Part shown: positions 16,389 to 25,400 of the stretch, piece after piece
Layout of the letters: the number at the start of each line of letters is the position of its first letter
Position numbering within the stretch: position 1 is the first letter of the stretch
DNA from: JANJTY01 sp038257155
GTDB taxonomy: Bacteria > Pseudomonadota > Gammaproteobacteria > Xanthomonadales > Xanthomonadaceae
Assembly: GCA_038257155.1 (NCBI GenBank)
Contig: JBBSJP010000046.1
Coordinates: 1-39,286, forward strand
Reading direction: 5' to 3'
Length of the DNA: 39,286 bases
Program-made: the position numbers and the translations under genes
Notes under the pieces: generated by a model
What the model was told of the DNA's origin: nothing
The model's database searches: none
Seen by the model: only the letters and a program-made list of their open reading frames with translations

Positions 16389-16607
16389 CTAATTCTTGCT
16401 GCGCACAACAAGCAGCACTACGCCGAGAACGATGGCGCCAGCGCCGAGCCAGATCGGAACATTGACCGTTTCCTTGTCCTTCACCGTCAGCTCGATCGGT
16501 CCGATCTTGGTCTGGTGAGTGTCCTTGGTATAGGTGAATCCACCATAGGCGAGGCCAAGAACCCCGGCGATGATCAGTACGATGGCGGCGAGTTGAGTAG
16601 CTTTCAT
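16389..16607 (-). CDS. Small two-TM protein of unknown function
   Basis: 72 aa. TM1 (about 5-24, LAAIVLIIAGVLGLAYGG) is followed by a hydrophilic loop (FTYTKDTHQTKIGPIELTVKD) and TM2 (about 49-68, PIWLGAGAIVLGVVLLVV). The layout with KIGPIEL between two TM segments is common in Burkholderia and Lysobacterales conserved hypotheticals. A GGAGA ribosome binding site is present. It lies 12 nt before the DUF6600 gene on the same strand, so the two are likely cotranscribed. Confidence 0.8.
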   Translation of the reverse strand: MKATQLAAIVLIIAGVLGLAYGGFTYTKDTHQTKIGPIELTVKDKETVNVPIWLGAGAIVLGVVLLVVRSKN

Positions 16608-16658
16608 GGCCTTGTCTCCGGTACTGCAAAGGTGGATCGTGCAAGCCTTGCGGCGGAA

Positions 16659-16823
16659 TCAACCGCGTCCGCGACGGCCCATCAGCATGGACACGATGAA
16701 CAGTACGATAAAGATTATGAACAGGATCTTGGCAATGCCCGCCGCAGATCCGGCGATGCCGCCAAACCCCAAAACCGCAGCAATCAGGGCAATTACCAGA
16801 AAAACGATCGCGTAGTGCAGCAT
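16659..16823 (-). CDS. DUF1328 (YtjA-like) small membrane protein
   Basis: 54 aa: MLHYAIVFLVIALIAAVLGF, then GGIAGSAAGIAKILF, then IIFIVLFIVSMLMGRRGRG. Two TM helices joined by the GIAGSAAGIAK turn are diagnostic of DUF1328. AAGGAG precedes the ATG at 16823; the longer open frame from 16937 is rejected. It is upstream of the 72-aa membrane protein and DUF6600 genes, probably one operon. Often stress-induced in relatives; molecular role unknown. Confidence 0.9.
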   Translation of the reverse strand: MLHYAIVFLVIALIAAVLGFGGIAGSAAGIAKILFIIFIVLFIVSMLMGRRGRG

Positions 16824-16943
16824 GCTGGATGCTCCTTTGGAGAACGAAAAAAACGGTTTCGCTTCAGCACCTTGCGTACCTTGCCTCGCAGCGCAAGCAG
16901 GCTGCTCGAGGCGTGTTGGAAAGCACTGATAGCTCAAGCGCGA

Positions 16944-16976
16944 GCGTACCGATCATCGGTTCCGATGTCGGTACGC
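16944..16976 (-). terminator. Imperfect hairpin downstream of the ice-binding-like gene
   Basis: GCGTACCGATCATCGG (16944-16959) pairs with CCGATGTCGGTACGC (16962-16976) with one bulge. It lies about 70 nt after the minus-strand stop at 17049. No T-run is seen, so it could be a terminator, an attenuator or an operator for the DUF1328 promoter. Confidence 0.4.
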
Positions 16977-17048
16977 GAACGTACATAGGAGGCCTGGTGG
17001 GGTGGCGCGCAGTCGAAACTGAGCGCGCGATGACCAGGCGTTGGTGCG

Positions 17049-18680
17049 CTATCGGCGCAGCGCGATGAACCCGGCAAGCGGCAACAGCAGGAGCAGCAAC
17101 CAGAGCCCCCAGTTCGAAAGCGTCGGGATGTTGATCATCGCGGCCAGGATCCGGGTGTTGCCGGAATAGCTGTTGGTCGTCGCACAGCCATTTGCGTCCG
17201 TCGCCGTCAGCGAGAAAGCGAAACTGGTCACGGTGCTGGGTGTTCCAGAGATCGCCGCGCTGTCCGGGCCCGTGCTCGAAAGCGTCAGTCCGGCAGGCAA
17301 GGCACCCGAGCTCAGGCTGATCATGTAGGGACTGGTACCGCCCGAAGCGGTGAAAGCCTGGTTGTAGGGTTGATTCGCAATGATGTCGCCGATGCTGGCC
17401 GGCGCGAGCACGATGTTCGGGCAAACCTGTGCCTGCACCACCACGGTGTACACCTGTGCACCCAGGCAATCGTTGGCGTCGGTTGCCGTAACCGTGAAGG
17501 TGTAGCTGCCCGCCGTTGTGGGAATGCCTGTCAGCAGCGCGTCGGAAGGCCCACCCGCAGTCAGTATCACGCCCGGCGGCAAGGAACCGGCGCTAATGTT
17601 GAAGGTGTACGGAGACGCACCACCGCTTGCCGAAACCGTTTCTGCATACGCCTGACCCAGTTGCGCCGCCGGCAGACTTGCCGGCGAGACCAGGATGGTC
17701 GGGCAGGCAAGGTCGTTGATCACGATGGTGTAGACACGTTCGCCAGAGCAGCCGGTGAAGTCCACTGCGCTCACGGTGAAGGTGAAGCTGCCGGTGGCGT
17801 TGGGAACTCCCGAAATCTCGCCGGTAGCCGGAGACAGCAGCAGCCCCGGTGGCAAGGAACCCGAACTCACGCTATAGGTGTAGGGCGAAGTCCCGCCGGT
17901 AGCGCTGACCATCTGGCTATACGCCACACCCAGCCCGCCATTGGGGAGAGTGGCCGGTGCGAGATCGATGATCGGGCAACCGGCACAGACCGTTACCGCA
18001 TTCGTGTCGAGCGTCACCGCGCCGTTGCGCGCCAGGGCCCGCCCGGTAATCGAAGCCCCAGTGGTCGCCGTGATGCTGGTCAGTGCAAGGATGTTGCCCT
18101 CGACTACGGAGGTGGTTCCCAGGGTGGCCGAGCTTCCGACCTGCCAGAAGATGTTGCACTGTGAGCCGCCGTTGATCAGCTCCACCCGGGCATTGCTGGC
18201 CGTGGTCAGCGTGCTGCCGATCTGAAAAATGAAGACCGCGGCGCCATCACCGAGCGAATCCAGCGTCAATGTGCCGGTGAGTTGCGCGGAATCAGCGAAG
18301 CAGTAGATTCCAGGGGTGAGCACGAGACCGCCCAGATCCTGGCCGGTGAGATCCTGGTCGCAGGCCTGCCCGGCCACGAAGTTGTATGCGGTGACCAAGT
18401 CGGACTGGGCCTGCTGCGCAACTGCATCGCCTGCGTGAACGGTTCCATTCACTACGCCCGGAGGGAATCCGGTGATCGAACTGGCAGTGTTGGGCCAGAT
18501 GCCGACATCGCCATCGATCACGGTCGCGCCAGTATTGGAAACGGCGGTGGCGCCCAGGACCGCGAAGCCTTCGGCCTGACCCAGCGGCGGGGCAACCTGC
18601 GCGCCGACCGGTATTGCGAAGCAGATGAGCATCGCCAGAGTGGCCAAACGACTCTTTGCGCCGGACATGACACCTTTCAT
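17049..18680 (-). CDS. Exported ice-binding-like (DUF3494) protein with Ig-like repeats and IPTL-CTERM sorting signal
   Basis: 543 aa. Signal peptide about 1-28. Residues about 30-230 match the DUF3494 ice-binding fold (FAVLGATAVSNTGATVIDGD near the start, LTPGIYCF, AVFIFQIGSTLTT, NIFWQVGSSATLG, VVEGNILALTSITATTGAS). Three putative-Ig repeats of about 90 residues follow, each with LPPG or LPAG and a GxPxxxGSxTFTVxAxD core. The C-terminus is IPTLSNWG (from I518), then a hydrophobic helix and RR, which is the IPTL-CTERM signal recognised by exosortase H-type enzymes. The protein is expected at the cell surface or released; DUF3494 proteins bind ice in some species but also act as adhesins. GGGGAA precedes the ATG at 18680; the frame is open further upstream. 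Confidence 0.88.
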   Translation of the reverse strand: MKGVMSGAKSRLATLAMLICFAIPVGAQVAPPLGQAEGFAVLGATAVSNTGATVIDGDVGIWPNTASSITGFPPGVVNGTVHAGDAVAQQAQSDLVTAYNFVAGQACDQDLTGQDLGGLVLTPGIYCFADSAQLTGTLTLDSLGDGAAVFIFQIGSTLTTASNARVELINGGSQCNIFWQVGSSATLGTTSVVEGNILALTSITATTGASITGRALARNGAVTLDTNAVTVCAGCPIIDLAPATLPNGGLGVAYSQMVSATGGTSPYTYSVSSGSLPPGLLLSPATGEISGVPNATGSFTFTVSAVDFTGCSGERVYTIVINDLACPTILVSPASLPAAQLGQAYAETVSASGGASPYTFNISAGSLPPGVILTAGGPSDALLTGIPTTAGSYTFTVTATDANDCLGAQVYTVVVQAQVCPNIVLAPASIGDIIANQPYNQAFTASGGTSPYMISLSSGALPAGLTLSSTGPDSAAISGTPSTVTSFAFSLTATDANGCATTNSYSGNTRILAAMINIPTLSNWGLWLLLLLLPLAGFIALRR

Positions 18681-19203
18681 TAGCGTTCCCCGATCATTTC
18701 GTGCGACGTAAGGTGAGCGACGGCACTGGCCATTCGCGGTGCTGGTCTTGTGGCGCGGCGCTTTTCCCGGGCACGCGTCGTCCGGATCAACCGCGTTGGC
18801 GGGCAAGCGCCGCGCACAGTGACTGCGATCTCGCGCCGGACATACCAAAGCACGCCGCCCCACCATGACTCGTGGAATTGCACAGCGCCGCTCCAAGGGC
18901 GTGTACTTGCCGCTCTCGTGTCCCGCCATCGGGACATTCACTGCAAGAACACCCTCTTTATGTGTGGGAAGCTAGCCTCAGTCGGGAGTCACGGTCGGTG
19001 CGCTAACGCACAAAGGATTACACGCAGGGTGCGGCCCGCCCCACCAATCGATCGCGCTGGGTGCGGTAGCGGACAGACTGCCTGACAGGGAGGGCGGCAT
19101 GATGACCCAAGCCGCCGGCGCGGCGACGCCAGAACAGCGTCCAATCAGTCGGCATCACAGAGGCGTTGCTGCGCTCGATCCGGGCCCGACGCGGGAGAAA
19201 TTC
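18681..19203. other. Divergent intergenic region, nothing recognised
   Basis: About 520 nt between the minus-strand ice-binding-like gene and the plus-strand lipoprotein gene. It must hold both promoters, but no convincing box pair, hairpin or small gene was seen. The stretch is less GC-rich near 18945-18970. Confidence 0.45.
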
Positions 19204-19626
19204 ATGAAAACCATCGGCACCCTTGTCGGCATCGCCCTGCTCAGCGGCTGCGCGTCGACCTCTTACAAGCCCGTGCAGGAAACCGACTTCGATCGCCTGG
19301 CAAGCGAGGGCTGCACACGCTCGGACGACCGTTTCGCGGTGACCGCCAAGGTGAATTCAGCGACGCGCGAGAACATCGTGCTGTGGGACGGCTTCGACAA
19401 TTCGCGCACGGTCTCGGTGCAGCTCCCCAAGCAGGGTGCCGGCAACAAGGTGCGTGGCTGGTTCGGCAAGAACCGCTACGAGCTGAGCTACGAACGGCTT
19501 AACGAACTGCGCCAGAGCGGAACTCCGATCACCGTTTCGCTGCGCTGCGAGGCACCCCGCATGGCGCCATTGGCCGACCGTTTCAGCTACTTCGACAACG
19601 GCCAGCGGGTTGAATTCGAGTTCTGA
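19204..19626 (+). CDS. Small predicted lipoprotein of unknown function
   Basis: 140 aa. A signal peptide with lipobox LLSGC (cysteine 16) is followed by ASTSYKPV and a soluble domain of about 120 residues with no recognised family. It has two further cysteines (in EGCTRSDD and SLRCEAP) that could form a disulfide, and ends YFDNGQRVEFEF. ATG at 19204 gives the lipoprotein signal; the frame is open upstream to 19099. It stands alone between divergent neighbours. Confidence 0.75.
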   Translation: MKTIGTLVGIALLSGCASTSYKPVQETDFDRLASEGCTRSDDRFAVTAKVNSATRENIVLWDGFDNSRTVSVQLPKQGAGNKVRGWFGKNRYELSYERLNELRQSGTPITVSLRCEAPRMAPLADRFSYFDNGQRVEFEF

Positions 19627-19806
19627 GCGAGGTTGATTGTGGGAGGGCGCGGCTCTTGTCAAAAGCAAAAGCAGCCGCCCCGGAGCGTGCCCCTGCTACA
19701 GCAAAGGCAGTCGCGCGGGTGCACGGCGCGCCCACGAGCAAAGCGCGGTCTCGCGAATCTGCGGCTCGAGGTCGGCGGTCGACGGAGCAACCCGGCGACA
19801 GGCGCC

Positions 19807-20454
19807 TCAGGCCAGATCGTGACTGGGCGTGCGCGTTGACTTCGCTTCCGCGTCGGCCGCAATGAAGCCAGCCTGCAGCGCGTCCAGCGCCTTGGCACCG
19901 AGCCGCCCCAGATCGGGCCGGCCTTCATTCTCGAACCAGAAGCGCAAGGTGGCGCGAATCAGTCCGATGGCAGCGCCGGCCAGCATGCGGGCGCGCAACT
20001 CGGCATCCGTACTTCCCTCGAATCGCCGGATGAAGGTATGCGCCATGGCGCGCTCCCAATCCTGGTCGATCTCGCGCTCGCGCGCGATCAGTGACGGGGC
20101 GGAGCGCATCAAGCGATGCTGCGCCACCATGCGTTCGCGATTGGCGGCGTACTCGCGTGCCAAGGCATTCGCGATACGCCGCAGGCTGGCGAACGGGCTT
20201 TCACCCGCCGGTGCCGCCTGCAGCAGATCAATGAATACCTGCAGGCGTTCGGCGCGGTGCGGGAAGGCCAGCGATTCCTTGTCGGGAAAGTAGCGGAACA
20301 GGGTGCGACGCCCGACGCCGGCATCGGCGCAGATCTCGTCGACCGTGGTTGATTCAAAGCCCTGGCTATGGAAACGCCGGTTCGCAGCCTGAACCAAGGC
20401 TCGGCGGGTGGCGTCTTTTTTTCGCTCTCGGAGTGGCGGCAGTGGCGTTTGCAT
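19807..20454 (-). CDS. TetR-family regulator divergent from the pfa locus
   Basis: 215 aa. The N-terminal TetR helix-turn-helix (about 12-58: RRALVQAANRRFHSQGFESTTVDEICADAGVGRRTLFRYFPDKESL, seen in separated parts) is canonical. The all-alpha ligand domain (about 75-200) contains an RFEGSTDAELRARMLAGAAIGLI segment, as in MftR/AcrR-like members. It is divergently transcribed from pfaD with about 40 nt between the ATG (20454) and the pfaD GTG. A 7-bp imperfect inverted repeat lies in that gap, so autoregulation and control of the pfa genes are likely by position. A GTG at 20493 is an alternative start but would place the operator inside the gene. Confidence 0.87.
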   Translation of the reverse strand: MQTPLPPLRERKKDATRRALVQAANRRFHSQGFESTTVDEICADAGVGRRTLFRYFPDKESLAFPHRAERLQVFIDLLQAAPAGESPFASLRRIANALAREYAANRERMVAQHRLMRSAPSLIAREREIDQDWERAMAHTFIRRFEGSTDAELRARMLAGAAIGLIRATLRFWFENEGRPDLGRLGAKALDALQAGFIAADAEAKSTRTPSHDLA

Positions 20455-20487
20455 CGCGCTAAGGATATAACTGCGCGTCGGAAAAAG

Positions 20488-20502
20488 TGACACTCAGTGC
20501 CA
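20488..20502. promoter_or_regulatory. Candidate TetR operator at the pfaD start
   Basis: TGACACT-C-AGTGCCA is a 15-bp inverted repeat with one mismatch, overlapping the proposed pfaD GTG (20497-20499). A TATAAC box lies about 20 bp to its left (20466-20471) with only a weak -35 at 17 bp spacing. Size and symmetry suit a TetR dimer. A repressor bound here would block both the promoter exit and translation start region of pfaD. Confidence 0.45.
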
Positions 20503-22137
20503 AATTCAGCCTCCCTGCCCCGGTCTGTGCCGGGATCGAATGCCTTTTCCTGGCGGCCCGATGGTCGCCCGGTGGCGTTTTCGGCCGTCCCCATCGCCGA
20601 ATGCTGTGACGCACCTCGCCTGCCTGCGCATATTGTTCGCCATCCCGCAGACGGCCGTATCGGCGTGGGACTGGGTGGCCACCTTGAGTCAACCGGCTCG
20701 CCGGGGGCCTGGCCGCTGATCGGCCTGCTGCCGCCGCTGTATCCGGAGTGGCTCGGCAACCGTGGATTCAACGAAGTGCACGGCACGCGCTTTGCCTATG
20801 TCGGCGGTGCAATGGCCAATGGCATCGCCAGCGTGGCATTTGTCGAAGCACTGGCGCGCGCCGGATGCCTGGCCTTCTTCGGAGCCGCGGGGCTTTCACT
20901 CGGGCGGGTCGAGACAGCGGTCGATGCGCTTGGCAAGGCGCTCGACGGCGCGGCGCTGCCGTGGGGCGTGAACCTGATCCACAGCCCGAACGAGGCCGCG
21001 CACGAGGAAGCCGTCGCCGACCTGCTGCTGCGCCGCGGCGTGCGCTGCGTGGAGGCTTCGGCTTACCTGCGCCTGACGCCCGCCGTGGTGCGCTACGCCT
21101 GCAGCGGACTGCGCCTGGCGCCGGATGGAAGCGTGCAGCGTCGCAACAGGGTACTGGCGAAGATTTCGCGCACCGAGGTGGCACGCCAGTTCATGTCCCC
21201 GCCGCCAGCGGCCATCCTCGATGCCCTGGTCGCATGCGGACAACTGACGCGCGAAGAAGCCGAACTGGCCGCGCGCCTGCCACTGGCCGAAGACATCACC
21301 GCCGAATCCGATTCGGGTGGACATACCGACAACCGCCCGCTCGGTGCGCTGCTGCCGGGCATCGCCGCTTTGCGCGATCAGCTGAGGATCGAACACGGCT
21401 ACGCGCGGCCGATCCGCATCGGCGCCGCCGGTGGCCTGGGAACACCTGCCGCTGTCGCAGCAGCCTTTGCACTGGGCGCAGATTATGTGCAGACCGGCAC
21501 GGTCAATCAGGCCTGCGTTGAAAGTGGCCTGCACGCCAGCGCGCGCGCCCTGCTGGCACAGGCCGACATGGCCGACGTGATCATGGCGCCAGCTGCCGAC
21601 ATGTTCGAAATGGGCGTCAATGTGCAGGTGCTGCGGCGCGGCTCACTGTTCGCACCGCGCGCCCGCAAGCTGTATGAGCTGTATCGCAGCTACCCGTCGC
21701 TGGAAGCGATTCCCGCAGCCGAGCGCGGCAAGGTCGAACGCGAACTGCTGCGCGCCAGCTTCGACGAGGCCTGGGCCTCGACCCGCGCCTTCTGGCTTTC
21801 GCGCGATGCTGCCGAAGTGACGCGCGCAGAGACCGATCCGAAGCATCGCATGGCGCTGGTGTTCCGCAGTTATCTCGGCCTGTCGAGCCGCTGGGCGATC
21901 GACGGCGTTGCCGAGCGCAGTGCCGACTTCCAGATCTGGTGTGGCCCGGCCATGGGTGCCTTCAACGCATGGACTGCCGGCAGCTTCCTCGCCGATCCGG
22001 CGCAGCGCAGTGTGGTGCAGGTGGCACGCAACCTGATGGAAGGCGCCGCCGCGATCACTCGCGCGCAGCAGTTGCGCAGTTATGGCGTGGCGGTGCCGGC
22101 ACAGGCGTTTGATTTTCGGCCCAGGCCGCTGGCTTAG
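20497..22137 (+). CDS. pfaD: PfaD-family trans-acting enoyl reductase of PUFA/secondary-lipid synthase
   Basis: 546 aa, the usual PfaD length. It is an FMN-dependent TIM-barrel enoyl reductase related to 2-nitropropane dioxygenase, acting in trans on acyl chains held by the PfaA ACPs. Strong matches to Shewanella PfaD: GTRFAYVGGAMANGIAS, LAFFGAAGLSLGRVE, the NLIHSPNE region, VEASAYLRLTP, EDITAESDSGGHTDNRPL, GAAGGLGTPAAVAAAFALGA, QTGTVNQACVESG and MAPAADMFEMGV. The C-terminal IWCGPAMGAFNAWTAGS is also conserved. The start is uncertain: GTG at 20497 lacks a clear ribosome binding site and overlaps the operator candidate, but no good downstream start exists before the conserved core. It is the first gene of the pfa operon, 281 nt before pfaA. 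Confidence 0.95.
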   Translation: MPNSASLPRSVPGSNAFSWRPDGRPVAFSAVPIAECCDAPRLPAHIVRHPADGRIGVGLGGHLESTGSPGAWPLIGLLPPLYPEWLGNRGFNEVHGTRFAYVGGAMANGIASVAFVEALARAGCLAFFGAAGLSLGRVETAVDALGKALDGAALPWGVNLIHSPNEAAHEEAVADLLLRRGVRCVEASAYLRLTPAVVRYACSGLRLAPDGSVQRRNRVLAKISRTEVARQFMSPPPAAILDALVACGQLTREEAELAARLPLAEDITAESDSGGHTDNRPLGALLPGIAALRDQLRIEHGYARPIRIGAAGGLGTPAAVAAAFALGADYVQTGTVNQACVESGLHASARALLAQADMADVIMAPAADMFEMGVNVQVLRRGSLFAPRARKLYELYRSYPSLEAIPAAERGKVERELLRASFDEAWASTRAFWLSRDAAEVTRAETDPKHRMALVFRSYLGLSSRWAIDGVAERSADFQIWCGPAMGAFNAWTAGSFLADPAQRSVVQVARNLMEGAAAITRAQQLRSYGVAVPAQAFDFRPRPLA

Positions 22138-22249
22138 CTGGCCCTGGGGTTTCAGAGCAAGCGCCTTGGCCATGGATTTGCACAGATGAGCAAGGATCGA
22201 GCTTGCGTCGGATCCGCGCCGAGTGGCCGCGTGGCACCTCTCAACGCCA

Positions 22250-22341
22250 CGTCGGCGCTTGATCCGACCTACGGGCGGCAGGCGGGCCATTCTCGCAAAC
22301 GTAGGTCGGCTCAAGCCGCGAAGCGGTGGAGCCGACATCTC
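22250..22341. repeat. GTAGG-headed palindrome pair between pfaD and pfaA
   Basis: At 22301-22341 GTAGGTCGGCTCAAGCCGCG runs into a complementary GTGGAGCCGAC. To its left an oppositely oriented element (22250-22272) ends GATCCGACCTAC. This is the same family as 1-284, arranged as an inverted pair, the typical form of REP doublets. It lies in the 281-nt pfaD-pfaA gap and may stabilise the upstream message or reduce read-through. Confidence 0.8.
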
Positions 22342-22418
22342 GGTGTTTCTCAGAGTTCATCCGTAGCAACAGAACAGCTCATTCGCCTCTCATCGATGAC
22401 CAGCGAGCAGTAGTCCAC

Positions 22419-25400
22419 ATGCCTCCCCAACAACCCATCGCCATCGTCGGCGTCAGCGCCCTCTTCCCCGGCTCCAGCGATGCAGCCGGTTTCTGGCGCG
22501 ACATCCTCGCCGGGCGTGATCTGCTCTGCGATGTGCCAGCCACGCATTGGCGGATTGAGGACTATTACGATCCGGATCCGTCGGCGCCTGACAAGACCTA
22601 TGCGCGGCGCGGCGGATTCCTCGGCGCGGTGGACTTCGATGCACTCGGATTCGGCGTGCCGCCAAGCACCCTGCCGGCAACCGACACCTCGCAACTGCTG
22701 GCCCTGATCGTGGCGCAGCAGGTGCTGGCCGATGCAGCGCGCGAACGCGTGGAAAGCATCGACCGCTCGCGCATCTCGGTGATCCTCGGCGTGACCTCGG
22801 CGCAGGAACTGCTGTTCTCGATGGTCTCGCGCCTGCAGCGTCCGGTCTGGGAGCGCGCGTTGCGCGAGGCCGGTTTGCCCGAGGCGCAAGTTCGCGACGC
22901 CTGCGAACGCATCGCGGCCGGCTACGTGCCCTGGCAGGAAGCCAGCTTCCCCGGCCTGCTCGGCAATGTGGTGGCGGGACGCATCGCCAACCGTCTGGAT
23001 CTGGGCGGCACCAACTGCGTCACCGATGCGGCCTGCGCGTCGAGCTTCAGTGCCATCTCGATGGCGGTGAACGAGCTGCAGCTCGGGCACAGCGACCTGG
23101 TGATCTCGGGCGGCGTCGACACGCTCAACGACATCTTCATGTACATGTGTTTTTCCAAGACGCCGGCGCTGTCGCCGAGCGGCGACTGCCGCCCGTTCAG
23201 CGACCAGGCCGACGGCACCATGCTGGGCGAAGGCCTGGGTATGGTCGCGCTCAAGCGCCTGGCCGATGCCGAACGCGATGGCGACCGCATTTATGCCGTG
23301 CTGCGCGGCGTCGGCACCTCGTCGGACGGGCGCTCGAAATCGGTCTATGCGCCGGTTTCGGCCGGCCAGGCCAAGGCCCTGCGCCGCGCCTACGAACTGG
23401 CTGGCTACGGACCGGAAACGGTCGAACTGGTCGAGGCGCATGGCACGGGCACCAAGGCCGGCGATGTGGCCGAGTTCGAGGGCCTGCGGCTGGTGTTCGG
23501 TGGCGATGGCGAGCGGCCGGCGCAATCCTGCGCACTGGGCTCGGTCAAGAGCCAGATCGGCCACACCAAGGCTGCCGCCGGCGCCGCCGGCCTGTTCAAG
23601 GTCGTGATGGCCCTGCAGCATCGCGTGCTGCCGCCGACCATCAAGGTCGACGCGCCCAATCCGAAACTCGACATCGAGCGCAGTCCGTTCTATCTCAACA
23701 CCCAGGCGCGGCCCTGGGTGCGTGGCAGCGATCATCCGCGCCGCGCCTCCGTGAGCGCGTTCGGCTTCGGTGGATCCAATTTTCATCTCACGCTGGAGGA
23801 ATACAGCGGCAGCGGCGCGAAAGCTGAGCGCCTGCCGATGCACGGCAGTGAACTGATTCTGCTGCAAGGCGATGATGCGGCGGCTCTGCGCGTCAGTGCC
23901 GAAGCCATGCTGGCCGAATCGCGACCGCTGGCGCATGTCGCAAGCGATAGCCGACGCGACTGGAATCCGGCCTCAGCGTGTCGCCTGGCAGTGGTGGCTC
24001 GCGACAGCGAGCAGCTGGCTCAGCGTTTGCGTGCTGCGCTGACGCGGATAGCGGCGAGCCCAACCGAGGCCTTCTCCTTGCCTGTTGGCAGCAGCTACGG
24101 CGTGGGAGCGCTCGAAGGCAAGCTCGCCGCACTGTTCCCTGGCCAGGGCAGCCAGTACCTCGGCATGGGCGCGGCGCTGGCGATGCAATTCGCGGCGGCG
24201 CAAGACATCTGGGATGCGGCAGCCGACCATGATTTCGATGGCGAGCGACTGCAGCAGCGCGTGTTCCCGCATCCGGTATTCAGTGATGCAGACCGCGCGA
24301 CACAGACGGCGCGTCTGACTGCCACCGAATGGGCCCAGCCGGCACTGGCGATCTGCTCGGCGGCGCAATGGGCGGTGCTGCGCTCGCTTGGCATCACTGC
24401 CGACTGCCATGCCGGCCACAGCTTCGGGGAAGTGATGGCCCTGCATGCGGCTGGCGCCTTCGATTTCGCCACGGCCTTGCGCATCGCGCGGCGCCGCGGC
24501 GAACTGATGCGCGATGCCGCGAAGCAGCCCGGCGCGATGCTGGCGCTGGTCCTGGACATCGAGCGCGTGCGTGGGATGCTGACCGGCCACGATGAACTGG
24601 TGGTGGCGAATCACAATGCGCCGCAGCAGATCGTGGTGTCGGGGCCGCTGGCTGCCATCGAAGCGTTCGAAGCGGCGCTGACCGCGCAATCGATTGCCGC
24701 CAAGCGTCTGCCGGTGGCGACGGCCTTCCACTCGCGCGTCGTTGCCGATGCCGCCGATGGCTTCGCCGCCGCGCTGAACGAGGTCGACATCCAGGCGCCG
24801 ACGCAAACCGTCTACGCCAACAGCAGCGCCGAACCATATCCGACTGATCCTGCGGCGTTGCGGGCACGACTCGCGTCGCAGCTGGCGCAGCCGGTGCGCT
24901 TCGTCGAAATGATCGAGGCGATGTATGCCGATGGCGTGCGCACTTTCCTGGAAGTCGGCGCCGGCTCGGTACTGTCCGGCCTGGTTGCCGCGATTCTCGG
25001 CGAACGCCCGCATCGCGTGATCGGCTTCGATCGCAAGGGTCGCGATGGCGTCGACACCTTGCTGCTGGGCCTGGCGCGTCTTGCTGCGGCTGGCGTGGCC
25101 ATGCAACCCGACGCGCTGTTTGCCGATGTGCGACTGCCAGCCTTGCCGACGCGCAGCAAGATGGCGGTGTCGATCTGCGGCAGCAATCTTGGCAAGCCGT
25201 ATCCGCCGCTGCAGCCGGGTGATTGGCCGGTGGCGAATGCGGAGCCTGCAATTGAACGAGTGCGTGAGGGCGCGCGCAGCATCGACGATCAGTCCAAGGT
25301 GGGCCAAGGCCCACGCAGCATTGATGACAAGCCCACGGTGGGCCAAGGCCCACCCTACGAGAGCAGCGCCGACAACGTTCGCCGGGCCGCGCCCGAGTTC

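Noticed and set aside
22350..23936. 528-codon minus-strand open frame
   Set aside because: Antisense to the PfaA ketosynthase, with no family resemblance.
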